From contig NZ_CP098511.1 in assembly GCF_026222555.1 (NCBI RefSeq), positions 3,081,501 through 3,145,500 on the forward strand: a stretch of 64,000 nt of DNA, in the 5' to 3' direction. The notes beneath the pieces are model-generated. The model saw only the letters and a program-made list of their open reading frames with translations, had not been told where the DNA came from and made no database searches. Positions 17,888 to 26,158 of this stretch are shown here, piece after piece (position 1 is the first letter of the stretch; each line of letters begins with the position of its first letter). The stretch comes from Aquimarina sp. ERC-38. GTDB lineage: Bacteria > Bacteroidota > Bacteroidia > Flavobacteriales > Flavobacteriaceae. The position numbers were made by a program, and so were the translations under genes.

Positions 17888-19366
17888 GTGGAGACATGGT
17901 TTACTAATTTTACGGAGTTAAGTCCTATCTGGCATTGGGGTTTTGGGTTATTAATTGGTTTTCCGTTATTAGTGGTATTACTCAATGAGATAGGTTATTT
18001 TGCCACACAACGTGACCCGCACTTAGGTAAACCTATCCAATCGGTTCGGAACTTTATTTTACCCTTAGGAGTTCTGGTTATTTTACTAGTTCGCATTTTT
18101 AATTTCGATCGGGATTCACTTGCTATTAATATCCTAGAAACGCTTATTGGGGTATTGGCTATTAATACCGGCCTTACGCTGGTTACACGGTTCTTTTTTA
18201 GTAAAGATGGCTTTTCACTTTTTAGTAAAAACGTTCCTCAATTATTCCTGGATATTATACGGGTATTTTTAGTGCTAGTTGGATCTGCCATATTACTTTC
18301 TGCGGTGTGGAATGTAGAACTGGGCGGATTGGTCACAGCATTAGGTTTAGGATCTTTTGTGTTAGGTTTAGCTTTGCAGGATACGCTGGGTAATCTGTTT
18401 TCCGGTATTGCTTTGGTTTACGAAAAACCTTTTGAAGTAGGTGATTACATTAAAGTAGATGAGCGCTATGGTAAGGTTATAGAAATGAATTGGCGAGCCG
18501 TACATATATTAACCCGTGAAAAAGAGTTGATCGTCATACCGCACTTGATGGTTGGTCAGAATGTTATCATGAATTTTAGTAAACCTACTAAAGTTCATAT
18601 CATCAAACAAATAGTCAATTTCTCCTATCAAGATCCCCCAAATACGGTAAAAGAAGCCTTACTAAATACCTGTTTAAACACTCCCGGTATTCTTGATCAT
18701 CCGGAACCTGAAGTTAAAACAAATACCTACGGTGATTCGGCAATTCAGTACGAAGTAGAATTTGGGATTAACTCTTTTGAATTTCATGAAGAAATTACCG
18801 ATGCTTTTATGACCCGGGTCTGGTACGCTGCCCAACGCTATCATCTTACCATACCTTATCCGCAACTTACCCTGCATCGCGCGGAAAATACGATTCCCCC
18901 GAAGGAAACCTATGCTAATGAATTAGATAAGAAGTTAAAAGAATTACCTAGTCAATTACCTCTGGAATCTTATAAAAAATCATTAGCTGAAAGCGGAAGA
19001 ATTCTATATTTTGGGGCGGGTGAAATAATTATTCGTCAGGGTGATGCCACCGGAGTTATTTATATTTTGATACAGGGGGAAATTGAATTATTAATCAAAG
19101 GAAATACGGGAAAAGACATTTTAGTAAATACAATTAGCGAGGGAGACTTTTTTGGCGAAGTAGCCTTGCTGTCCGGAAGGAGAAGTTCTATGACTGCCAA
19201 AGCTAAAAATGATGTAAAAGCAGTCAAACTTACTCCGGATGAAGTCCGAAATATGGTCAGTAACAACCAAAACCTTGCTTATAAAATGGACGAAGTAATG
19301 GATAGCCGAAGAAAAAGTGCTAAAAAACAAGCAAAAAAGGAGGGAAGTGCTTCTGGAAAATTATAA
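17888..19366 (+). CDS. MscS-family channel with C-terminal cyclic-nucleotide-binding domain
   Basis: The product is 492 residues. The start is GTG at 17888, one base after the cyclase stop; no ATG is available nearby. Several TM helices lie in the first 170 residues. They end in the pore-lining MscS helix (LGLGSFVLGLALQDTLGN, Gly/Ala-rich), followed by the beta and alpha/beta cytoplasmic domains (about 170-330). A cyclic-nucleotide-binding domain occupies about 365-475, with phosphate-cassette features FFGEVALL and GRRSS. The tail is basic. This is the bCNG architecture (MscS core gated or modulated by cyclic nucleotides), known to respond to cAMP rather than strongly to tension in studied examples. 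The one-base spacing with a cyclase strongly suggests one operon. Confidence 0.88.
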   Translation: METWFTNFTELSPIWHWGFGLLIGFPLLVVLLNEIGYFATQRDPHLGKPIQSVRNFILPLGVLVILLVRIFNFDRDSLAINILETLIGVLAINTGLTLVTRFFFSKDGFSLFSKNVPQLFLDIIRVFLVLVGSAILLSAVWNVELGGLVTALGLGSFVLGLALQDTLGNLFSGIALVYEKPFEVGDYIKVDERYGKVIEMNWRAVHILTREKELIVIPHLMVGQNVIMNFSKPTKVHIIKQIVNFSYQDPPNTVKEALLNTCLNTPGILDHPEPEVKTNTYGDSAIQYEVEFGINSFEFHEEITDAFMTRVWYAAQRYHLTIPYPQLTLHRAENTIPPKETYANELDKKLKELPSQLPLESYKKSLAESGRILYFGAGEIIIRQGDATGVIYILIQGEIELLIKGNTGKDILVNTISEGDFFGEVALLSGRRSSMTAKAKNDVKAVKLTPDEVRNMVSNNQNLAYKMDEVMDSRRKSAKKQAKKEGSASGKL

Positions 19367-19376
19367 AGAGTTTAAA

Positions 19377-19406
19377 AAAAGAAACGGTTGTACTATCGTT
19401 CCTTTT
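19377..19406. terminator. bidirectional terminator-like hairpin between convergent genes
   Basis: AAAAGAAACG at 19377-19386 pairs with CGTTCCTTTT at 19397-19406 (9 of 10 pairs), with A-rich and T-rich flanks. It lies between the channel gene and the convergent DJ-1-type gene and can serve both. Confidence 0.55.
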
Positions 19407-19436
19407 CTAGTTACACTATTACTCCAAAATTAGATA

Positions 19437-20558
19437 TTATTCCTTTTTATTTTTCTCCAAATAAGAAACTACCTCATGTGCCACCGCTGCGGAAGTCAGG
19501 TTGCTTTGACCGGTAATTACCCTGCCGTCTACTACATAATGAATATCATCTCTTTTACCGTAAGTAAAAGTTCCACCATGCTTTTCAATAGTTTCTCCAA
19601 TTAAAAAAGGAAAAGATGTAAAGTACGGTTTTTCTACATTTTCATAAGCTTCCGGCCATCCGCTAATTTCTTTATTGGCTACCAGATAATTTTCATCTTT
19701 TGTCTTTAAATTGACAATACCGGCGGTTCCATGGCATACCGCAGATATAATTCCGTTTTGTTTTTCATAAATTGACATTGCAATAGCCTGGATTTCTTTA
19801 TTTTCCGGTACATCAAACATCGCAGCTCCTCCACCTACATAATAAACGGCATTATAACTCGAAGGATTTACCTCTGTTGGCTTTTTAGTATACTTTAAGC
19901 GGTTCATAAAAGGTTGATTTTCATAATAAGCCTTTTGAATGGTATCATTTTTAGCATAATAAACAGAGGAGATAGCCCCACCTTCCGGACTGACAAAATC
20001 TACGTAATATCCGGCTTTTATAAAGGTATCATAAGCCAACACTATTTCAGAAAAACTAGTCCCCGTTTTAATAGTGGTACCTTTATAGAAATCAGCGTTT
20101 GAAACTATAAACAAGATTCTTCCGTGATGTTCTTGTTTTTTCTTGGTGGCAGTTTTACTTACTATTTTCCACTGACTTTCAATATTTTTGAGTAAGAACA
20201 AATCTGTGAAGATTAAATCCGCTTCGGGAATCACAATTTCAACCTGAGCGGTAGCAATGTCGTTGTCAATAGCAATAGACAAGATGTTTCCAATTCGGCC
20301 ACTAAAACTACCTTTTTCTTTATCCTTATAAAATGCAACATACTCGTCTGATGATAGACGTTTTTCTCCATCTCTCAAGGTTAAATACAAAGTCGCGTTA
20401 TTGCTAAAGGCACTTTGAAGTTGTTCAGCATTATTAAAAGAGCTTCCGTTAATATAATTATTTAAAACTTCTGCAACAGCCATATCATCTGTAGACTGCG
20501 CTTTTATACCTATGATGGTAAGATTAATAAAAGTAAAAAGTAGGATTTTGAATTTCAT
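19437..20558 (-). CDS. exported NTF2-like + DJ-1/PfpI-family protein
   Basis: This is a 373-residue protein. A signal peptide (residues 1-20, ending GIKAQ) is followed by an NTF2/SnoaL-like domain (about 25-140, with GDALYLTL-type strands and a FSGRIG turn). A DJ-1/PfpI-type domain follows (about 145-365), with the nucleophile-elbow Cys in SAVCHGTAG (near 271). The family includes Hsp31-like glyoxalases/chaperones and PfpI-type proteins; the exact reaction cannot be assigned. Export is unusual for DJ-1 proteins, which are mostly cytoplasmic. The ATG lies 82 bp upstream of the stop of the AraC gene on the same strand, so AraC-type gene and this gene may be one unit or regulator and target. Confidence 0.75.
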   Translation of the reverse strand: MKFKILLFTFINLTIIGIKAQSTDDMAVAEVLNNYINGSSFNNAEQLQSAFSNNATLYLTLRDGEKRLSSDEYVAFYKDKEKGSFSGRIGNILSIAIDNDIATAQVEIVIPEADLIFTDLFLLKNIESQWKIVSKTATKKKQEHHGRILFIVSNADFYKGTTIKTGTSFSEIVLAYDTFIKAGYYVDFVSPEGGAISSVYYAKNDTIQKAYYENQPFMNRLKYTKKPTEVNPSSYNAVYYVGGGAAMFDVPENKEIQAIAMSIYEKQNGIISAVCHGTAGIVNLKTKDENYLVANKEISGWPEAYENVEKPYFTSFPFLIGETIEKHGGTFTYGKRDDIHYVVDGRVITGQSNLTSAAVAHEVVSYLEKNKKE

Positions 20559-20640
20559 TTGTATTGTTTTTATGATTTGCGGTAAATCTCTAAAAACAAT
20601 AGAAAACGGTGGTTCGAAGTTATAATTGAAAGGTTCAGAA

Positions 20641-21705
20641 TTATAATTTCGGACTAAAACCTCTTGATTTTTCCTTTTTATACTCAGCTGGTGTTTTTCC
20701 AGTTAGTTTTTTAAAAGTAGTATAAAAGGTAGATTTTGAGCTGAACCCTGCTTCAATACCTATAGCTTCCAGGGTATATTTTGAGTCATGTACTAGTAGT
20801 TGTTTTGCTTCTTCCACTCTCCATTCGTTGATATAAGAGGAGAATGATTTTCCTAAATTATCGTTTAGCAGTTGCGATAATTTATGAGCAGAAATGTTCA
20901 ATTTGGTTGCAAGGTTTTTTAGTTTGATTTCACTATCCGTATATAATTTTTCTTCTGACATTAGTACTTTTAACTTATCCAATAATAATTCAGCTTCTGG
21001 TAAAGTGATTTTTTTAGTAGCATATTTATATTCTTCTTTATTAAAAATATCCTTTCTGTTTTTTTTAAACAATAAAAAGAAAATCAGCAAATAGGATACT
21101 ACCGAAAAAGAAATAGCCCCAGAAATATACCAGGTTTTTCCACCCACATTATAGGCAATAAAGATGGCTAAAACACTTGCACAAACTACAAGTAACCATA
21201 CTTCTTGTAGGCTGCAAGAAGTTTTTTTTCTAAAGAATTTTACGATAACCTTTCTAAGGGTATATATGGTTAATGCAATATAAATACCCCATATTAAGTA
21301 AATAAATTGTACAAAATGAGGGTTCCAAAAGGCTCTTTCTGTTTGGTAGGGCTTCCAAATACCCACTGTCGTAATAAATACAGCTAATAAACTTATATGT
21401 ATTTTCCACGATTGTGGAATACGCTTTATATTTTGTAGGGTAGCCAGGGTATAATAATACAGCATAACTCCAATAAGAAAACAAGCAGAAAGACCCATCT
21501 GAATGTATAGAAATACGTAATTTTTATTGTATACCATATAAACTGATTTACCTATACGAATACTAAGCATTAGGATTAACAGGCCTAAAAAATAGTTAGG
21601 TAATTTGTTCTCTTTGCGAAAGAAAAGCAGGTAAAAACTAAGTAAAAAACCGTTAAAAACTCCGAGAGCGCTAAAGAAAAATACAAGTTGACTTTCTAAG
21701 TTCAC
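20641..21705 (-). CDS. membrane-anchored AraC-family transcriptional regulator
   Basis: The product is 354 residues and starts at GTG (21705); no in-frame ATG precedes it. About seven hydrophobic helices occupy the first 210 residues. A charged linker leads into a C-terminal AraC DNA-binding domain (about 245-345) with two helix-turn-helix units (LATKLNISAHKLSQLLN; IGIEAGFSSKSTFYTTFKK). In Bacteroidota this layout is common for regulators sensing a membrane or small-molecule signal; ligand unknown. The adjacent DJ-1-type gene just downstream on the same strand is the likeliest target. Confidence 0.82.
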   Translation of the reverse strand: MNLESQLVFFFSALGVFNGFLLSFYLLFFRKENKLPNYFLGLLILMLSIRIGKSVYMVYNKNYVFLYIQMGLSACFLIGVMLYYYTLATLQNIKRIPQSWKIHISLLAVFITTVGIWKPYQTERAFWNPHFVQFIYLIWGIYIALTIYTLRKVIVKFFRKKTSCSLQEVWLLVVCASVLAIFIAYNVGGKTWYISGAISFSVVSYLLIFFLLFKKNRKDIFNKEEYKYATKKITLPEAELLLDKLKVLMSEEKLYTDSEIKLKNLATKLNISAHKLSQLLNDNLGKSFSSYINEWRVEEAKQLLVHDSKYTLEAIGIEAGFSSKSTFYTTFKKLTGKTPAEYKKEKSRGFSPKL

Positions 21706-21820
21706 TTACAATATAGATTTAAGGGGTATTAGATGCTTAGATTAAAAACAAAAACTGATAGTAGTGCTAATATATTCAATTTATCAAATACTCAACTTTT
21801 TTTAGAACTGTTATATATAC

Positions 21821-22004
21821 TATATTGGTCAAAAGTTAAAATCAGTATATTGGTAAAAGTTGAAGGTTATTTCATTAAAAGTTGGTTAGACTCAGGATAT
21901 TCCATCTGATTAGATTAAGTGCAAACTGATGTAAAAATTATTATTTTTTAGTGTTATAATGGTAAATATGACTTATAATGCCTATATTTAACCATTATAT
22001 TGGT
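21821..22004 (+). promoter_or_regulatory. candidate HipB operator region: three TATATTGGT motifs
   Basis: TATATTGGT occurs at 21821-21829, 21846-21854 and 21996-22004. The first two continue as (C)AAAAGTT. The third lies within the imperfect palindrome ACCATTATATTGGT, 5 bp before the hipB ATG. Repeated sites ahead of a hipBA unit suggest autoregulation by HipB, as known for hipBA operons. The rest of 21706-22009 is AT-rich without a gene. Confidence 0.45.
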
Positions 22005-22009
22005 ATAAT

Positions 22010-22273
22010 ATGTTAGATATAACTACAATAAAAGAGGTTAAAGTCAAAATTGGCAAGGTATGTAAAGCACTTCGTAAATCAAATGAGCTCTCTAGAGATG
22101 AACTAGCAGAAATGCTTGATGTCTCTAGTACCACTATTCAAAACATCGAGAATGGTAAAAATGCTACCCTCGATACTATTTTAAAAGTAGCAAATCATTT
22201 TGGATTACTACCATCTATAGCCAATCAAATAGATAAAGTCATTGTTGATCAAAATGACGTTTCACTATATTAA
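22010..22273 (+). CDS. hipB: HipB-like XRE-family antitoxin/regulator
   Basis: This 87-residue protein has an XRE helix-turn-helix at about 14-70 (LRKSNELSRDELAEML, VSSTTIQNIENGKNA, LDTILKVANHFGL). Such proteins bind the operon operator and neutralise the partner HipA kinase. It is followed after 3 bp by a HipA-type gene, which fixes the assignment. Upstream TATATTGGT repeats are plausible operators. Confidence 0.85.
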   Translation: MLDITTIKEVKVKIGKVCKALRKSNELSRDELAEMLDVSSTTIQNIENGKNATLDTILKVANHFGLLPSIANQIDKVIVDQNDVSLY

Positions 22274-22276
22274 TAG

Positions 22277-23539
22277 ATGGCTAGGGATAAAATCATAGCT
22301 ATAATTGCTTTTGGTCAAGAGATTGGCAAATTAGGCTATGATATAGACCAAGGTAAATCTTTTTTTCAATATAATCCTGAATTTTTAGATACTGGAAAAT
22401 ACTCAAAACTGTTTCCGTTTATTTTCAAACGTACCAAATCAGCGCAGGTATTTACGGAATACCAACAAGATACGTTTCAAGGTTTACCGCCAATGATAGC
22501 GGATTCGTTGCCTGATACCTTTGGAAATATTATTTTTCAAGAATGGTTAACAGCAAGAGGTATCCAAAAAGTGACACCGTTGGAACAGTTGGCATATGTA
22601 GCCGATCGTGGTATGGGAGCCTTAGAATACAAACCCGTAAAAGAGCTACCCAATACTTCATCTATAAATATTAATGAAATCATTAGCATCTTAGAAAAAG
22701 TATTGAAACTAAAAGAAGATACGTCTGGGGTAGCCCTTAATGATTTGTCTTTACTAAATGTTTTCAAAATAGGAACGTCTGCGGGTGGTGCCAGACCTAA
22801 AATCTTAATCTCAGAACATAAAGAAACTGGTAAAATCATAGCTGGAGATAGCGTAACAAGCGAGGACTACAACCACTATCTAGTCAAGTTACATCTTGAT
22901 AATAGTGATGGCTATAACAAAGAAAAAGTAGAATACGCCTATTATTTACTAGCGCAAGAAGCAGGTATTGATATGATGCCCTCTAAGTTGATAGAAGATA
23001 AGCACTTCGCCACACTTAGATATGATAGACAAAACGGAGAAAAACAGCACGTATTAACCGTAACAGGTTTAACGGGTTGGGACTTCAAAAGTCAACCAGA
23101 AAACTCGTCCTACGAGAATGTTTTTAAAGTAGCCTTAGCATTAGAAGTACCACATAAAGACTTACAACAGTTGTTTAAGCGTATGGTGTTCAATCTTATC
23201 TTTAGAAATGTAGATGACCATTTAAAGAACCATAGTTTTATCTATAACAAAGAAAAGAATAGTTGGAATTTAGCACCCGCATATGATTTGACCTATGCAC
23301 TCAACCCACTATTTACATTTAAAACTACCTCTAGGGCTTTGTCTATTAATGGAAAGCGTACCGAGATTACTGCAAAAGACTTGCTAATGATTGCGGAAAA
23401 GTTTGTTATTAAGAATCCCAAGGGGATCGTTAAAGAGGTGCAGGCGTTAATTCCAAGATGGATGGAGGTTGCTGGGAAATTAGACATACCTGAGAATATA
23501 AACAAAGCAATCCAAAAAGAAATAAACCGAATTGAATAA
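22277..23539 (+). CDS. hipA: HipA-family serine/threonine kinase toxin
   Basis: The 420 residues are close to the E. coli HipA length (440). The N-terminal couple domain (about 1-110) is followed by the kinase core. It has the Ser/Gly-rich phosphate loop GTSAGGARPK (near 167), the catalytic segment NVDDHLKNH (near 311) and the metal-binding APAYDLTY (near 335). Residues needed for kinase action are present. HipA of E. coli phosphorylates glutamyl-tRNA synthetase and induces dormancy; other HipA clades have other targets. Spacing of 3 bp to hipB indicates an operon. It ends 72 bp before the MazG-like gene, which may belong to the same island but has its own likely ribosome site. Confidence 0.87.
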   Translation: MARDKIIAIIAFGQEIGKLGYDIDQGKSFFQYNPEFLDTGKYSKLFPFIFKRTKSAQVFTEYQQDTFQGLPPMIADSLPDTFGNIIFQEWLTARGIQKVTPLEQLAYVADRGMGALEYKPVKELPNTSSININEIISILEKVLKLKEDTSGVALNDLSLLNVFKIGTSAGGARPKILISEHKETGKIIAGDSVTSEDYNHYLVKLHLDNSDGYNKEKVEYAYYLLAQEAGIDMMPSKLIEDKHFATLRYDRQNGEKQHVLTVTGLTGWDFKSQPENSSYENVFKVALALEVPHKDLQQLFKRMVFNLIFRNVDDHLKNHSFIYNKEKNSWNLAPAYDLTYALNPLFTFKTTSRALSINGKRTEITAKDLLMIAEKFVIKNPKGIVKEVQALIPRWMEVAGKLDIPENINKAIQKEINRIE

Positions 23540-23611
23540 ATTTAATTTTAGTATTATCCAAGTTCAATTGGAAATCGATGTTAGAATCTAATCTAATACA
23601 GATAAAGAGAT

Positions 23612-23941
23612 ATGAGTGAAATTAAGAATTTAACAGATTTACTAATAAAATTTAGGGATGATAGAGATTGGAAACAATTTCACAATTCTAAGGATTTAGC
23701 TTTAGCAATTTCTATTGAGGCATCAGAATTAAATGAGCTCTTTTTATGGAAATCTAATGAAGATGTTGATAAAGAACGGTTAAAAGAAGAATTGGCAGAC
23801 ATTATTTCATTTGTTTTACTGCTTGCAGAAAAACACAACCTTGATCCTTCCCAAATTGTAAAAGATAAAATTAAGCTTAACGCACAAAAATATACCGTTG
23901 AAAAATCAAAAGGGTCTGCTAAAAAGTATAATCAATTATGA
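23612..23941 (+). CDS. MazG-like nucleotide pyrophosphohydrolase
   Basis: This 109-residue protein has the all-alpha NTP-pyrophosphatase signature: EASELNELFLW (metal-binding glutamates) and KEELADIISFVLLLAEKH (E-x3-D motif). Such enzymes hydrolyse (d)NTPs to the monophosphate and pyrophosphate. Its stop overlaps the start of the next gene (ATGA), so the two are made together. In that setting it may deplete nucleotides during infection or stress rather than do house-cleaning, but that is inference. Confidence 0.82.
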   Translation: MSEIKNLTDLLIKFRDDRDWKQFHNSKDLALAISIEASELNELFLWKSNEDVDKERLKEELADIISFVLLLAEKHNLDPSQIVKDKIKLNAQKYTVEKSKGSAKKYNQL

Positions 23942-26130
23942 TTGGCAAGGAAGCTTTTAAAATTGAAATACATGATTTCAATATCTCAAGTATAGATGCA
24001 CTAGATAATTTTTATGCGAACAATCTTTGGCCTGTGGTATACTTACTTCATGATGAAATAGTAAAAGAAGCCTACGTCGGAGAAACTACCGATACGATTA
24101 TTCGTCTTAAGACTCATTTAAAAAACAGTAGAAAGAATTCACTAAAAACGTTTAGGCTTATAAGTAGTCCTTCTTTTAATAAATCTGCCACACTAGATAT
24201 TGAATCACTGTTGATTAAATATCTTTTTGGAGATGGACAGTACAAATTGCTCAATGCAAATTTGGGTATAGCAAATCATAATTACTATCAAAAGAAAGAA
24301 GTATATCTAAGTATTTTCAAGAACATTTGGAATCGACTAAGAGGAGAAGGTGTTGCCAAACATTCTTTGTCTCATATAGATAATTCGGATTTATTTAAAT
24401 ATTCTCCATACAAAAGCCTAACAAATGAACAAATAGAAGGACTTCAAGTGATACTTGATAGTTTATTAAATGATACAGTTCGTAGAACTTTTATTGAAGG
24501 AGCTGCCGGAACGGGGAAGACAATATTGGCGATTTTTCTCTTCAAGTTGTTAAACTCAGATAGCGCAGAATTCAATTACAGAGATTTTGGTAATGATGAA
24601 ATTATAATTAGACACAAAGTAGAAAAATTAAAAGATAAGCTAGTTTTACCTAAGATTGCGCTAGTAGTACCCATGTCTTCTCTCAGAAATACGTTAAAGA
24701 AGGTTTTTAAAAATATACAGGGATTAAAAGCTAACATGGTGATAGGACCTGCTGAACTTGGGAAAAATAAATATGATATTATAATTGTTGATGAATCTCA
24801 TAGGTTGAGGAGAAGAGTAAATTTAGGTGCTTATTTTGGTGCGTTTGACAAGATTAACGCTAAACTTAATCTTGAAAAATTGAAAGGTAATGAATTAGAC
24901 TGGGTATTACTACAAAGTTCAAAATCTATCCTTTTTTATGATGATGCTCAATCAATAAAACCATCTGACATTCCGAAAGATGACTTTGATGCTCTCAAGT
25001 CTCAAAAAAATACTCAAATAAAATATTTACGTTCTCAATTTAGGGTGAAAGGAGGTAATTCTTACGTAACATTTATTGATAATTTACTTAACTGTAAATT
25101 AAAGGAAACAAATGAAATTTATACTGATAAAAATTACGACTTTCTACTCTTTGACAATATCCATTCATTTGTAAAAGAAATCAAAAAAAGAGATAAAGAG
25201 GTCGGATTGTCACGAATGATCGCTGGCTATTCCTGGAAATGGATCTCCAATAAGAATGGCAATTTATGGGATATTATAATTGAGGATGTTAAGCTAAAAT
25301 GGAATTCTACAAATATAGATTGGATTAATTCACCAAATGCTATTAATGAAGTTGGCTGTATTCATACCACTCAAGGATATGATCTAAACTATGCAGGTAT
25401 AATTTTTGGGAATGAGATATCATATTCTAAAGAAAAAAAGGAAATCTTTATTAAAGAAAAAAACTATTTTGATATAAATGGAAAACAATCTATCAGTGAT
25501 CCAAAAATTTTACACGCGTATATCCTAAATATTTATAAAACTTTAATGCTTAGAGGTATAAAAGGAACATACCTATATGCTTGTGATGAAAACTTGAGAG
25601 AATATCTATCGTCTCATGTTGAACAATACGAATTAACCGAAACAATTATTGAATCTTCAAGATTAAAAATGAGTGGTGATCATTTTGAAAATAGTATTCC
25701 TTATTTTGATCTTCAAGTTGCAGCCGGAAGTTTCAGTGAACTACAAAAAGCAAACTTAACTAGATGGATAGAATTACCAAAATATATGAGATTTTCAGAA
25801 GATTATTTTTCTTGTACAGTGATTGGCGAATCTATGAACAAAATTATTCCAAATGGGTCTATTTGTTTGTTCAAAAGATATAGAGGTGGATCACGAAATG
25901 GTAAAATAGTTTTGGCACAATCATATGAGATTCAAAATGATTGTTTTGGAGCTGGCTATACAGTTAAAGAATATTCGAGTATTAAAAAAAATAACGAACA
26001 AACATGGGAACACGAATCGATAACGTTACGTCCCAGATCTTTTAATAATTCTTTTATCCCTCTACAACTTGCACAACATGAAATGGAAAGTTTTAAAATT
26101 ATTGGAATTTTTGAAAGAATTTTAATTTAA
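23938..26130 (+). CDS. GIY-YIG / DUF2075 P-loop ATPase / S24 peptidase-like three-domain protein
   Basis: The product has 730 residues in three parts. Residues about 25-125 look like a GIY-YIG nuclease (VVYLL followed by AYVGETTD and IIRLKTHL). Residues about 165-580 are a DUF2075-type helicase/ATPase, with Walker A GAAGTGKT (near 188), Walker B IIIVDESHRL (near 281) and the late motif IHTTQGYDLNYAGIIFG. Residues about 595-730 resemble a LexA/UmuD S24 domain: GESMNKIIPNGS holds the candidate Ser (near 633), and YTVKEYS the candidate Lys (near 679). A DNA-processing ATPase with its own nuclease and a damage-responsive peptidase-like switch suggests a defence or SOS-linked role. It overlaps the MazG-like gene. 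An IS5 element lies 28 bp downstream. Confidence 0.78.
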   Translation: MIGKEAFKIEIHDFNISSIDALDNFYANNLWPVVYLLHDEIVKEAYVGETTDTIIRLKTHLKNSRKNSLKTFRLISSPSFNKSATLDIESLLIKYLFGDGQYKLLNANLGIANHNYYQKKEVYLSIFKNIWNRLRGEGVAKHSLSHIDNSDLFKYSPYKSLTNEQIEGLQVILDSLLNDTVRRTFIEGAAGTGKTILAIFLFKLLNSDSAEFNYRDFGNDEIIIRHKVEKLKDKLVLPKIALVVPMSSLRNTLKKVFKNIQGLKANMVIGPAELGKNKYDIIIVDESHRLRRRVNLGAYFGAFDKINAKLNLEKLKGNELDWVLLQSSKSILFYDDAQSIKPSDIPKDDFDALKSQKNTQIKYLRSQFRVKGGNSYVTFIDNLLNCKLKETNEIYTDKNYDFLLFDNIHSFVKEIKKRDKEVGLSRMIAGYSWKWISNKNGNLWDIIIEDVKLKWNSTNIDWINSPNAINEVGCIHTTQGYDLNYAGIIFGNEISYSKEKKEIFIKEKNYFDINGKQSISDPKILHAYILNIYKTLMLRGIKGTYLYACDENLREYLSSHVEQYELTETIIESSRLKMSGDHFENSIPYFDLQVAAGSFSELQKANLTRWIELPKYMRFSEDYFSCTVIGESMNKIIPNGSICLFKRYRGGSRNGKIVLAQSYEIQNDCFGAGYTVKEYSSIKKNNEQTWEHESITLRPRSFNNSFIPLQLAQHEMESFKIIGIFERILI

Positions 26131-26158
26131 TAAAAGTAAGAATGTGTAATGTACTTAA

